A DNA stretch of 64,000 nucleotides, taken from assembly GCF_024139115.2 (NCBI RefSeq), contig NC_085140.1, forward strand, positions 14,825,085-14,889,084. The letters are read 5' to 3'. Shown here one piece after another: positions 46,482 through 57,789 of the stretch. Source of the DNA: Armigeres subalbatus (taxonomy: Eukaryota; Arthropoda; Insecta; Diptera; Culicidae). The notes under the pieces were generated by a model. That model saw only the letters and a list, made by a program, of their open reading frames with translations. It did not search any database and was not told where the DNA came from. Position numbers and translations under genes: made by a program. Position 1 is the first letter of the stretch; each line of letters opens with the position of its first letter.

Positions 46482-47087
46482 CACAGTGGAGAAATTTTCA
46501 GCAAAAAGGAGCATAATTCAAAAATTTGAACCGAACGGGATGTTCTATACCTCTACCAACGCAGAATCTTACCAGGAATCGAATGCATGCAGTGGTTACT
46601 GATGGTATCCGGTGCAAGTTGGTCTTTTTTCACGATTTTGTATTTCGTATTTTGGGTACAATGGTCTTCAGAATGCATAAAATTGATTATAATGCCAAAC
46701 CTGAGTACAATTACCAATAAAGCTCCAATTACCCTCAAAAGTTAGCTTTTTTCAACAGCTTTTTGGAAATTGTAAAACATTGCTGCTACCGACAAGGATC
46801 GGTGAGATATACCTTCCAGGAAGAAACTTGAAAAATATTATATTATCGAAAAAGTAGAGCACATTGCTTAAAATATAAAACTTCAATTTTAATACACAAA
46901 TATATAAAGTCATACATGAACCATTGCAAATTCAACTAGCTTTCATTTGCCGAAAAAATATTGACAATGCGTGAACTCATTTCTGAGATAAAACGTTTAC
47001 ATTGACCTAATTAGATGGGAATAATAAAAAATCAAGAATATGCCACCCAACCGTAAAACCAACCACTTACGTGATAAAAGTGTACGT
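46482..47087 (+). repeat. left terminal inverted repeat with RSS-like end
   Basis: Heptamer CACAGTG 46482-46488, spacer 46489-46500, nonamer-like GCAAAAAGG 46501-46509 (6 of 9 match ACAAAAACC). Its inner part differs from the right TIR by small indels. Confidence 0.9.
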
Positions 47088-48106
47088 TTCCATTGGAAAT
47101 AATGCTCGATACTTCATAATTATTTACTGATTAAAGATTGGGTACCGATTACAATTCCACATTTACATTTATTGTTTAAAATGATTCCAGATATACATAT
47201 TACTATTGTTGATAATTATTATATTTTAGATCAGAACTGTTTGTTGTGAACATATTTGGAGATTATATTCAAATAATGCAAACAGATTTAGAATTTATTT
47301 ATTGTCAAAATATTACTTTCAGGAAATATATTGGTTCTAAGAAAAGTATTTCAAGTAATAACTTTCGATGTAAAATTTCGATGCAGCTTCTCAAGTAAAT
47401 CAAAACATACTTCAAATATATCCATATCACATCATATTCTGCACCACGATACACGGATAGCTCATGAATTTATTGTTGATAATAGCACTAAATTTAGAAA
47501 AATTCAATTCAATCGAAAATGTATATGATTATGAATGTCATAACATACAAGCCTAACAAATTTGCAAGCATAACGGATATTTTCTATTTCCTAACTCGAA
47601 ATGATTAATCAGGAGGGGCTCAGGGCTAAATTGAGGCTTTTTAATATATTAAAAGATTCAAGATACGAGTAAAACAGATTGTTTTAGTGCATGTGGTTTT
47701 GTGTGGCACGGATTCATGCAACCCCGACCTCTTTCCTCCAATCTTGCAATAAATTCAACGAAAAAATATTGTTAAGAGCTTGTTTAGTGGAATGTCTTTA
47801 GAATTATTACTATTTCATCTATTTCGCTAATTGACAGTAACTTCATAAGGTGTTGCATCAAAAAAATTTTTGAAAACTCGAAAACATCTTCCAGTTCGTT
47901 TTGAAAGTTTCAATTTCCACATGAAACGTCTTTATGAGCAGTTTAGCTGTTCAAATTTTCTGGAACTAGAAATTAACCCTCCAGAGTCATATTTCCCCAA
48001 ATTGTTTGCAGTAAAGTCTGTGTTTTTCTAATATTGTGTTGGGATAGAATATTGAAACAAGCATTTGGGCCCTTGCGAACCACCAACAAAATAATATTAT
48101 ATTGAA
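47088..48106. other. transposon 3' flank of the transposase, no gene seen
   Basis: AT-rich sequence between the left TIR and the transposase stop codon. No RAG2-like (kelch) or other domain found. Confidence 0.45.
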
Positions 48107-48418
48107 TCAGGTGAATGTCATACAAATTTTTTCATCTTCCACGTCATCCTTGTATGCATCGTAGATCTCCTCATCAGGATTTGCTAAATACTTCTTCATT
48201 TCCAGATCGAATTGGTTTTCAGGAGATCGTTGCTGCCTAGGTCTTCTCTGCAATAACAAACAATCAATCTTCGGATCCGAATGCGCCAAAGCTGTCTTCA
48301 TCATGTCGGACAAGTTGGCTTCCGGTGAAGTTTTTCGAGCAAGATGTGGGCGAATGAATTTATACATCTTGTGACATCTTTCTCCAGCTTGCTTATCTAT
48401 GAAGCTCATGAGAAATGG
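48107..48418 (-). pseudogene. Transib/RAG1-like transposase, last exon
   Basis: The acceptor 'tcattcaacag' at 48,419-48,420 opens the exon in phase 0 after a 60-nt intron. It encodes PFLMSFIDKQAGERCHKMYK, then FIRPHLARKTSPEANLSDMM and TALAHSDPKID, and ends at the stop at 48,107. This matches the Transib/RAG1 C-terminal catalytic block. The Glu of QAGERCHK occupies the position of the third catalytic acid (RAG1 E962 in the mouse numbering), followed by the ARK-S and SDP motifs. The tail is acidic. The exon itself is intact. Confidence 0.85.
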
Positions 48419-48478
48419 CTGTTGAAATGAATGATTTATTATAATGTATGTTTATAACCTTAGTTATTCTCATCTTAC

Positions 48479-49172
48479 CATTTTTTCTACAAATTCAGCA
48501 AGATGCTTGTACTTGTGCAAACAAGGCGGCAGATTTTTCACAAACGGAAACTCTTTACGTATTTGCTGCTCAAAAGTTGAGTAAAGGTCGGATACCTTCT
48601 GGGGATCTAACATTCGGCTCGATAAGGCTAAAGTACTAATAAGACGTAAGCTTTCTACAGTTCCTACGTCTACCTTCAGCACGTCTGCCAACTTTTGTGG
48701 CTCTGATAAAAGCCGGCGAGCCATGTTGCCGTTGTTGCTACTCCCGCTACCGCCGATTTTAGGTCGATTGATGTTCAGATGAAAATATTCTTCAAGTGCA
48801 TCCGCCATCTGGCGGGACCGTTCTTTTACTGCTGGATTTGTTAACGCTGGATATCCTGGCACAGATTTTTTCGCCGCTGTTCTTATAAACCATTCTACAC
48901 AATTCAGCCTTGAATGGTAGAAAGATGGTCCGAGCCGTGAAACCACATCAGGAACACAAAGCTGGCAAACGTGTGTATTCCGGTTCCCAACAATTGCGTT
49001 GGCCGCTTTCCCATCAATTGAGTACAATGCAGTTATCGTGATATACAGCACTACATCTCCAACTTCGATCTCCTACCCATTTTTGTTGATGTTGTCGACT
49101 TCTACGTAAAATTCCTTGTACATTTTTTTTGTAATATGATCCGTTTCCTTAACCCATGACATTGAACGAACC
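48479..49172 (-). pseudogene. Transib/RAG1-like transposase, core exon with one stop
   Basis: Bounded by acceptor 'cttattttgcag' (49,173-49,174) and a strong donor (ATG then GTAAGATG, 48,474-48,478). Order: SWVKETDHITKKMYKEFYVE, an in-frame TAG at 49,073-49,075, then EIEVGDVVLYITITALYSID. Next is SIDGKAANAIV, whose Asp (about 49,014) sits where the second catalytic Asp of Transib/RAG1 (RAG1 D708) lies. The VCQLC pair parallels RAG1's CxxC zinc ligands, NNGNMARRLL parallels RAG1 MNGNFARKLM, and the exon ends with LHKYKHLAEFV (zinc-ligand His region). Except for the TAG, the frame is open for 231 codons. Confidence 0.88.
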
Positions 49173-49744
49173 CTGCAAAATAAGCCAGACTGAGGATTTG
49201 GATTTCTCCATATATCCCACTATAGGATTTCAGGCGGTCATTAATCGAAAATGTCATGTCTTCCGAATTATTTTAAAATATTTTCTCTCCATTGTCAATA
49301 CTCTAATTAAGAGAAATTCTGAATTTGAAGTCTCTAGGTGCACTAGTTCCAAAGATATAAGGTGGCAAAGTCAGAAATGGGTAAAAAGTTAGCAAATTTT
49401 CTGAAAAATATTTTATTTTCAACTATTTATTGAAATATTTTTTAAATGTTTTTTCTTCAATGTTAATACATCATTACAAAGGTTATTGTATAAGCTTTTA
49501 AATGGTGTGCAAAACTAATGGTTACACTGTGAAAAAATTGAAAAAATGCGGAAGCAATATTTTTTCCAAAACGACGCTATTTTCAACTTTGATAGTGAAG
49601 AACTTTTTTCCTCAGGAATCCCCAGGTTCTTTTATGATACACATCAAGGACAAAGCTTCGACTAAAATGTCCCGAAAGAATTTCTTGCCAGTATTTGCAA
49701 TTAACAGAGTTAAGTCACTCTGATTTTTTCATTTGTTTTTTTAC

Positions 49745-50075
49745 CGTGTTTTGCCTCTCTCGTACTCCAAGGTTAATGCTCATTCCAAAACGAATGTTTG
49801 ATAGAAGGCCCGGAGACCCCTAGTGGTATATATCAACTAACTCAGCGCGAAGAATTGAGGTGATGTCTGTATGTGTGTGCATGCGCGTCTGTATGTATGT
49901 GCGCAAAAGAACGCAATCGCCATTTAGACACTTATTTGTGTCCGATTTTCTCGCAACAAGTTTCATTCGACGGGAAATCTAGTCCCATCGTTTCCTATTG
50001 AAAATGGGTCAGACTGAACTATGCGCTCAAAGGGTATGGTCAAAATACATTTATTGGTAATAACTTCGACTTTAT
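49745..50075 (+). mobile_element. GCCTTTCTCG-family MITE, diverged partial copy
   Basis: 'gcctctctcgtactccaagg', 'gacccctagtggtatatatc', a short TG repeat, and 'tttctcgcaacaagtttcat' in the family's usual order. It lies in a transposase intron. Confidence 0.6.
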
Positions 50076-50329
50076 TTATAACCATTTGAGCTCATTTAAT
50101 TAACTTTTCAAAGGAGTAAATGAATAAAACCCCCAATGCAATGCAGCACAACGGTAACGGAAGGATTTAACAGTTCGCTCATATATTTCCTGTCAAATTT
50201 TACCGTTTCCGTCGCCATTCCGCTGAAATGCGTTTGGGGCTTGAGTGGTTTGAGTCATTCTCTAAACCTAATTTTCTGAGCTATTCATTAGCTACTGATG
50301 GAGAACTAAATAGGAGATTTCATAATATG

Positions 50330-50900
50330 TAAATATTTATAAATCTCCTGGAATCAATAATTCTGACATGTTTATTGCAAAAGTAAAGACGAACAATATC
50401 TTAGTTAGAACGGAGCGTATGAAATTCCTGCTAGTGTTCATGAATGTCTGGCTAATGGTAGGGAAATATTTATTCACTCATCTACACTTTGAGGTTCACT
50501 GGCTGAACAACCAGCGGAAAGTCAATATAAACAGTTGAAGAAATTTAGAACTCATAATGCAAGAAAATGATCAAGAGAGGCAAATGTTGACATTTTCCTT
50601 CGTGCCTTACATGAATCAGATCCATTTTAAGCTCGATTTGGATAACGAGGAGACGTTGGAAAAAAATTTTTTCACTTAGTTATTCTTATGCCATGCGTAA
50701 TTTTGTAATATTTGAAGATTTTCAAAGTTCTTTATCTTCTAATACTTTAGATGAATTTATCTCATCTTCCATCGTTGATGGAATTGAAGAAAATATCATT
50801 GAAGACTTAAACCTTGACACAGAAAAGAATGATGCTGTATATAACTTGTAGAAATCATGAAAACAAATCAAAAGTAATTCAAATAGTGTTGTTATTTAAA
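50330..50900 (+). other. coding-like decayed segment, unrecognised
   Basis: Plus-strand frames with several breaks include ENDQERQMLTFSFVPYMNQI (about 50,560) and DEFISSSIVDGIEENIIEDL (about 50,750). It looks like an old acidic protein fragment. I do not recognise a family. Confidence 0.25.
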
Positions 50901-51442
50901 TTAAAAGAATTTTGCTTTTCGGAAGAATGGAGCATTCTTACATTCCACAATGAATGTCCACATTTTTGAGAATATATTAATCTCATTTTGAATAACTTGT
51001 ACACGTAAAAATGTCATGGGATTGCGATTTCTAATTTGCTAATACCCTTTTTCAAAAGTTATTTTCAATTCTGATTATTTGATTAACATTTAATGCTTTA
51101 TGATCCTTCAGATCCTAGTACTTTGTCAAACAAATTGTTCTAAATACAAATTGTGAGGCATGAGAGTGAGAACAAAAAATATCACGGAATGTCATGAAAT
51201 TAATGTCATTTAACATGATCGCCGCCATAATGTCCATAAATTGCTGAACTTAGTTTTTGTACAGCCCCTTCCTTCTCCTTAAGAAAACGCACGAAATTTC
51301 AACTTCCCAAATAGGTTTGCTTTGTCACGTTAATCGAACCTATGAAAAAATAATTACGTAATTCATAGACGATCCCCAAAGGGGGGTTGAAATTGTATAT
51401 TCATGCTATTTCGACCATACACAGCTAAAACTAAGTGGAAAA

Positions 51443-51629
51443 TCACTTTAAAAGTCCAATTTTATTTTTGACCGCTCGCTTGTATGGGGATCCCCCATAG
51501 TGATCCTGCCCGCCTATCGTTTGCAAGAGTAGTGTCATGTAGTGTTCCGATAGCAAAGAATCAATTTTCCCTCTGAGATGTGGCTGGTTATAGTGGCTGA
51601 ACTGAAACCCGTAGCAGATTCTGGTCATG
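51443..51629 (-). pseudogene. Transib/RAG1-like transposase, exon with first catalytic Asp region
   Basis: The acceptor 'tatgttacag' (51,630-51,631) follows a 76-nt intron. The split codon TG|C joins the previous exon in frame. The exon encodes MTRICYGFQFSHYNQPHL and on to GGQDHYGGSPYKRA, which parallels the G-x-DG-x-x-G-x-x-YKQ block that carries the first catalytic Asp in Transib proteins. Its donor is not clear (weak GTGATT near 51,446). A short exon linking it to 49,172 appears to be missing or undetected. Confidence 0.65.
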
Positions 51630-51705
51630 CTGTAACATACAGAACTTAATTATTAATTCTTTTGGTTCAATCCTATTACAGTTTCAGAGACTTCGTTTAG
51701 CTCAC

Positions 51706-52252
51706 CAATTCATATTTATCAATGAACATTTTGATGAAAGATATCCTTCGTCCCAATTAGGTTGTGAAAACTGTGGGATAATACTGTTACAAAACGTGGA
51801 AACTTTCACCCAAGGCTCAAGCAGTTTTCGCCCCAAATGGGCTTTCACGAATCTGGCTACTTCTTCATATTTTATTCTGCTTAAACCAAGAGAGCTTCTT
51901 AACATCAATGATGATTCACATGAAGCAGTTGAAGATTCTTTGTAATCAGCTAGCTTACGTATTGATTCTTCTGCCCATGATTCACCCTTCTTGATTAATA
52001 AAGTCAATATTTTTACTGAAGCTTTATTACCAGCTTTTCGAGCTGATAGTCTTTGTACAAGTTTCTGCTTCGTCTTTCTAGTGATTTATGGGATAGGCTT
52101 TGAAAATCTCTGGGCTTACGGCCAGCCATTTTTCGAGTAATTTTTCTCGTGCGCGTGTAGGGTAATTGTTCTTCAGCGCATCCTCTACCGCAAGTGCTTG
52201 GATGTTCAGAAGAAACATGTTGTCGGTCAACTATGTCCTTCATTACACGTGA
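51706..52252 (-). pseudogene. Transib-like transposase, N-terminal exon with frameshift
   Basis: The donor is GTGAGC at 51,700-51,705. The probable acceptor is 'tttctccaaag' (52,253-52,254). The first frame carries MAGRKPRDFQSLSHKS, like the GRKPKDF start of Transib N-termini. Near 52,080 one base is lost or gained, and the next frame continues RKTKQKLVQRLSARKAGNKA and on to LSRIKYEEVARFVKAHLGRK. The combined order matches Transib N-terminal regions. Confidence 0.7.
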
Positions 52253-52854
52253 CTTTGGAGAAAGATAAATGGCAAAAGCAATTGGTTAAACTTCATAATG
52301 ATAGGTATATAATAATATTATGATTTTGTCCATTCCGACTTTACACAGTTAAGTATTATTCTAAGTAATCATTATAGATAGTTCGTTTTTTAGACCGTGC
52401 ACAGGCGCACATGACATCACATCCCTTAATATTTTCATTGAAATCGTGACGTCATGCTCCTCCAAACGAGCGTTTGACAGTTCGTTTGGAGAGTATTTAT
52501 CTTCGCTTATCTATATATTCCACTATCTATAGTAATCATTAAGTTCTAAGGTGCCTTTTGAAATATGGCTTTTCGCTGTCCTGTTAGGCCGATACAAATA
52601 TTTAAAACCCGACTTAATCCACCTACAGTGAACGCAACCCTTCTTACACTTTTGAAGGGTTGTGTGTGCCCAGTGCATATTACAATTTCTATGCATATGA
52701 CCTTCAATTGAATGTAAAATAACTGATATTATCATGCTTTTAACGATTTCAAAATAAAAAAGGGATATTTCTGGAAATTTAACAATTTTTAAAAAATACA
52801 AAAGGACTGCAGATTTGATTTGCCGCCTTAAATGGCAATATTACAGCTTCTGTT

Positions 52855-53500
52855 TAAGCCCAAAAGAGTTCAAATCGGGTCATAGACGGCTGAGATATTG
52901 GTGTGACAATTCTTCATTAGTAGTCTGAAAATATGTCTCATATTCGTATTTCACAGATATCTCTGAAACCGAATTTCCGATTGCAGAAAAAAAATTAATG
53001 GGTCCAATGACAAAAACATAGCTTTCGTTTAAAGATAAAATCGCACAAATCGGTCCAAGGACGACTGAGATCTTGATGGGACATATTTTACCAATGTGTG
53101 AAGTTGATACGTCTAATGCTTTATGTTCGTTTTCAGAGATATCTCCGGAACCCAATGTCTAATTGCAAAAACAAAATACAATGGGTTCAATGGCAAAGTC
53201 ATAGCTTTCGTTTAAAGATAAAATCATGCAAATTGGTTTACAGACGGCTGAGATATTCATGTGACATTATTTTGTTAGTTTTCTCAAAATACACTTCATG
53301 TTCGTATTTCTCACATATCTCTGGAACCAAATGTCCGATTGCAAAAAAAATGAACTCGTACAATGACAAAGTCATAGCTTTCGTTTAGTGTTAAAATCGT
53401 GCAAATCGGTCCACGGACGGCTGAGATCTTGATGTGAGATTTTTGTAACGCACACACATACGCACACACGCACACGCACACACACACACACATACATACA
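52855..53500. repeat. ~170-185-bp tandem units plus CA repeat in transposase intron
   Basis: 'catagctttcgtttaaagat' recurs near 53,019, 53,203 and 53,371, with 'acggctgagat'-type words between. It ends in (CA)n at 53,452-53,500 and a MITE scrap ('gctcagttcgtcgagctgag'). Confidence 0.7.
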
Positions 53501-54239
53501 TGTGCTCAGTTCGTCGAGCTGAGTTGATTGGTATATACGACTTGGGTCTCCGAGCCTCGGATAAAAAGTCGGTTTTTCAAGCGATCTTTATACCCTTCTT
53601 AGGGTGTAAGAAGGGTAAAAAGCATCTCTCCCTCCCCCTAGAATTTTTTTGCCCAAAAATAATAATTTGAGGGACAACAAAAAAATGGGAGTTTTTATTT
53701 GAATATTCTTCAACAAACCCGAGAAGCTTTTGATTTTTTTCATTTGAATATTTATTTTTTTACGCCACGTCATTTTAATTAAATATTTGTAACGGTCTTA
53801 TATCCAAGAAACGTGACTAATCTTTTATTATAATAAAAACAAATATCAGTGAAGAAAATAGGGTAAATGCAATTATACAAGATAAAGAGAGCTCATCAAT
53901 TTTAATTGCTCAAATTGCAACAAAATTTTCAAAATATTCATCAACAAACACAAAAAATCCATAAAACAAATAATAATGAAAAAATGAAAAAGTACTAAAT
54001 AGAAACAATTTTCCATAAATCGTAAACGTTTTCAAATGAAGCGCAATCTGTAAACTTTATTTCTTTACCTTGCAAACAAAACGAAATAATTCCAACGATT
54101 TTAAATAATTAATCATTACTTATGCACAATTAATCAAATGTGAGTAGGTTATCATAAATATAAATATTTTCCAACCCTATTTCTTATTCGATAACCATAA
54201 AAGCAACACTGAAATAAACAGTAGACTCTGTTCTCTCAC

Positions 54240-54458
54240 CTTGAACTCTGAATTCAACCAATCGGCGTTTCTTTCGAAAAAGCGTTCTTTTCCATGGAAT
54301 TTGGCCCATCTTCGATTAAATTGGCGAATCCAGTTCTCAACATCATTTACGGCGCACTTATTAGAGATGCAAAGTTCACTAGTCAAAAAATCGATTAAAT
54401 GTTTTTTATTTCGACCTGATTCGAAATATTCTTGTGCAATTGTCTTATTCATCAACAT
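54240..54458 (-). pseudogene. probable first coding exon of the Transib-like transposase
   Basis: From ATG 54,456-54,458 the frame encodes MLMNKTIAQEYFESGRNKKH and on to RRWAKFHGKERFFERNADWL, ending at a good donor (AAG then GTGAGA, 54,234-54,239). Ending in phase 0 fits the start of the next exon. The segment is an unassigned helical N-terminal region. The intron to 52,252 is about 2 kb and filled with repeats. Membership of the gene is inferred from strand, phase and position. Confidence 0.5.
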
Positions 54459-54936
54459 TCTGTAACTCACTCTTTGTAGTAACTGAATAGTTCAACAGAC
54501 GCAGTGCGATATGAATAGATACAGAATGCATATATACACAATAGTATTTGTTCGCATACAAACTTGTTGTGAGATTCAGGGGTAATATGCACCTTTGGTC
54601 GAAGAGGTTGTATGGTGCAATATAGTTATTAATGTAATGAGCTAATTTTTTTTAAGAATTGCATAATATGCTAATATTATACTTTTGAAAATTACGAGAA
54701 AAAAACACATTCCATTATATTTTGTCATTTGATTGTGACTTTCCTATCGAGTACGAGATATTCGATCTAAATTTCTGTATATTGCAGAGTATCCTATTGT
54801 TGTCAATGAACTGTTCAACATTGTAAGCAGCGATATCGAAACGCGTAGAGTTTCACAAAGTTTTTCAAAATATTGCTTGTAGCTATGCAAACTAGAGATA
54901 CCACTAAATTATTATAATTTAAAACAGTTTTTGCAG

Positions 54937-55146
54937 GAATGAGAAAAGCTTTTGTCATTCGAATATTATGTGTAGAATTGATGGGCTACAAAAAACCTTG
55001 GCTTAGTGAGACGAGTTGTGTAATGTTTAAGATAATTGGAACGCGAAATAACACCCCTATTCAAATGCGTACAAACGAACTTCCCAGCGACGAGTACGAA
55101 GTATTTACAAAGGATGAAAAAATTACACTGTATCACTTTCTGTCAT
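54937..55146 (+). other. candidate exon of a second, opposite-strand ORF in the transposon
   Basis: Acceptor 'agtttttgcag' and a strong donor (TGTCAT then GTAAGTGG) bound an open segment of 210 nt (MRKAFVIRILCVELMGYKKP and on to DEYEVFTKDEKITLYHFLSC). Its end lies at the inner edge of the right TIR. No homology recognised. It is not kelch-like, so I do not call it RAG2-like. Confidence 0.35.
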
Positions 55147-55757
55147 GTAAGTGGGTGCATATTCTTGATTTTCTATTATTCCCATCTAATTAGGTTTTGA
55201 TCAAAATAGCTGCTTTGAAGATATTTTTAGTTGCCAACGAAAACGTTTTATCTCAGCAATGAGTTCACGCATTGTCAATATTTTTTCGGCAAATGAAAGC
55301 TGGTTGAATTTGCAATGATTCATGTATGACTTTATATATTTGTGTATTAAAATTGAAGTTTTATATTTTAAGCAATGTGCTCTACTTTTTCGATAATATA
55401 ATATTTTTCAAGTTTCTTCCTGGAAGTTATATCTCACCGATCCTTGTCGGTAGCAGCAATGTTTTACAATTTCCAGAAAGCTGTTGAAAAAAGCTAACTT
55501 TTGAGGGTAATTGGAGCTTTATTGGTAATTGTATTCAGGTTTGGCATTATAATCAATTTTATGCATTCTGAAGACCATTGTTCCCAAAATACGAAATACA
55601 AAATCGTGAAAAAAGACCAACTTGCACCGGATACCATCAGTAACCACTGCATGCATTCGATTCCTGGTAAGATTCTGCGTTGGTAGAGGTATAGAACATC
55701 CCGTTCGGTTCAAATTTTTGAATTATGCTCCTTTTTGCTGAAAATTTCTCCACTGTG
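55140..55757 (-). repeat. right terminal inverted repeat with RSS-like end
   Basis: Heptamer at 55751-55757, 12-bp spacer 55739-55750, nonamer-like block 55730-55738 (inverse orientation). The terminal ~300 bp is almost identical to the left TIR. An ORF of about 60 codons (RVIGALLVIVFRFGIIINF and on) is kept open in both TIR copies. Confidence 0.9.
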
Positions 55758-55762
55758 CATTG

Positions 55763-56470
55763 GCAGTAACCGATATTATGGACTTTGAGCACAGTGAAAG
55801 AGTGCGGTGGCAATCAGCCCGACAGCAAAGTCGTGATATATCTTGACAAACACTGTAAATTATTGCAATCTGATAAAAATGATCTCTCGCACACTCTGGC
55901 TTCGGTCTACTCAAATCCTCTGTGCAGGCCATTGATCGGTGCTGCTGCTGGTGGAGGTGGTGACTGGCGAACAAATAACTTCTCGCTTTCGGATTGAACT
56001 CTGGAGCCCCCATGGGTCTAACCTTTTGAGTGCGCACTTTGTGGCTTGCATATTGCCGGGTTTTGTTTGTTTGTTTTACGATCGGTCCTCGGAGTGCCCT
56101 GGCTGGTACATACTGTTATTCAGGTCTTAACAGCTAGATCGGATCGTTTATCGAGATGTATTGTAGGTGAGTACGTGTATCGATCGGAATCTGCACCTCT
56201 GTATGGGCTGGGCTGCCGGTTGGAATGGGATGAATTAGTGGGCTGGGAATGGGAATTCCTTAGGTGATTTACGATCCTTTCGGATGTTGACAACAGAACA
56301 TTTTTAACCATTGATGTCAATAAAACTTTGGTGCCGCGTGAGATACTGATGGCTGATAACGTTCCAGTCAATCGAATAAACATCGAAATTCGGTCACTTT
56401 TGTTGACCATTTGATATTTTCTGCAAACACAAAGTGACCAATGCTTGTTATATCATGCGAAGTAAGTACC
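55763..56470. other. flank of the transposon; possible old exon
   Basis: The ORF at 55,785-55,997 (GGNQPDSKVVIYLDKHCKLL and on) has a plausible coding look but no recognisable domain. Otherwise nothing. Confidence 0.25.
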
Positions 56471-56850
56471 TACTATGCTTTTGCCTTTCTCGTACAACAA
56501 AGTTGTACCGAAAGGCTATCATTTCACTCCGAAAACGAACTTTTTATAGGAGCTTCGAAGACCCATAGTGTTATATACCAATCGACTCAGCTCGACGAAC
56601 TGAGCACATGTCTGTCTGTCCGTGTGTATGTATGTGTGTATGTGTGTGCACGGAAGCTAAGAAAAACATTAGACAACTTTTCATATAGCAATCCTAGTTG
56701 AGCACTATTGAATTTGGTAACGATCGACCGTTGTGTTAAAAGTTAGAAAGAAAATGCTACATCGAACCACGTCATATAAGCACCATATAAGGTTGGTGTC
56801 TTGACTAAATCCGAGAAAGGCAGTATCACTACTCGGTGAATTAAGTTGGG
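56471..56850 (+). mobile_element. GCCTTTCTCG-family MITE, third copy
   Basis: 'gcctttctcgtacaacaaag', 'ccgaaaggctatcatttcac', a TATG/TG microsatellite, and 'gagaaaggcagtatcac' at the end, as in the 29.77-kb copy. Confidence 0.75.
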
Positions 56851-57204
56851 TTATTTTTCCTTTTTCTCACTTGTTACTGATCTGAAAGGAAGCCCGGATA
56901 AAAAAGCCTCGTAGAATCAACAGTGTAAACAATTGAATTATCATATGCTCTACGGTATACAATAGGATATATTGTTTCTTGGTGGTTGCACATATTGTAT
57001 CAACACAGTGGGTATAATACGTCAACATAGTTCTCAAATGTTGCAATACTTGCAATTGTTTTTGGATCATTTTAGTACATAAGTTTTAATCATTGATAAC
57101 TTTTGGAAACTATCTTCAAATTGCATATTAGCAATTTAACAATATTTACCACATTGCACCAAATATGCATTATTTTTCTTTAAATTTCGCATTTAATAAT
57201 GCAT
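56851..57204. other. no gene recognised
   Basis: AT-rich, no feature seen. Confidence 0.4.
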
Positions 57205-57445
57205 TCGATCTTGAAGAATTTAATACAGATTGTTATGCAGAAAACCGCGAGAAGATTAGAGTTTGCCCGGCTAAGTTATTAGCATTTCTCTGAATTGGGG
57301 TTTGAGCAAATTTCGTTTCTTTTATCTTTGAAAAGAAATAAATTCACCCCTACAACACTCCAGTAAAATGCTAATATCTTTGCCTGATAAACTCTAATCT
57401 TCTCACGGTTTTCGGCATAACATTCTGTATTTAATTCTACAAGAG
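57205..57445. mobile_element. fold-back MITE
   Basis: The arms 'ttgaagaatttaatacagat...agattagagttt' and 'aaactctaatctt...ctgtatttaattctacaa' are about 54-bp near-perfect inverses around a short spacer. Confidence 0.7.
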
Positions 57446-57789
57446 CTGAATGAGTATCATGGTTCTTGATCGTAAATTGTGCCGTTCAACTGCAAATCAC
57501 TGTTTTTGGATGTTTCTGCATACATTTTTCCATATAAACTTCCAACGAGTTTAGCACTGCCCAAACGTTGACCGATTTGGCTGAAATTTTGTCCAGAGCA
57601 TCAGGGCATCAAATAAAACCAAAAACGAAGGCGGCCCATCAAAATATTTGAAAAAGTGTTTTTTGAGCCACCCTACCTACGATATAATGTATTTAGATTA
57701 GATTGAGATCGGTTTAGATTGAGTTTGAATTAGATTTAGATTTTATTCGACTAAATGTGGTTTGGATTAATTTTTAGTTGAATCACATG

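Larger units (their letters stand above)
46482..55757 (-). mobile_element. Transib/RAG1-like DNA transposon, 9.28 kb, with 12-RSS-like ends
   Basis: Three signals agree. First, the termini are long inverted repeats (about 600 bp, 46482-47087 and 55140-55757) that start CACAGTG and end CACTGTG. Second, they are flanked by a 5-bp direct repeat CATTG (46477-46481 and 55758-55762), the target length of Transib elements. Third, the interior encodes on the minus strand a multi-exon protein with the layout of Transib transposases and the RAG1 core. Each end reads heptamer CACAGTG, 12-bp spacer, GCAAAAAGG. The transposase has one in-frame stop and one frameshift. Introns hold other repeats (49.75-50.07 kb MITE, 52.87-53.5 kb tandem units). 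Confidence 0.93.

Noticed and set aside
53311..53493. Minus-strand ORF starting with alternating C/V residues
   Set aside because: Encoded by a (CA)n microsatellite.
47088..55140. RAG2-like (kelch/PHD) partner gene in the RAG1-like transposon
   Set aside because: I looked for repeated kelch GG/Y-W spacing and a Cys-His PHD on both strands and saw none.
55790..55796. Second CACAGTG just outside the right end of the transposon
   Set aside because: It lies beyond the CATTG duplication and is not followed by the 12-bp spacer and nonamer-like block. A 7-mer match by chance is plausible.
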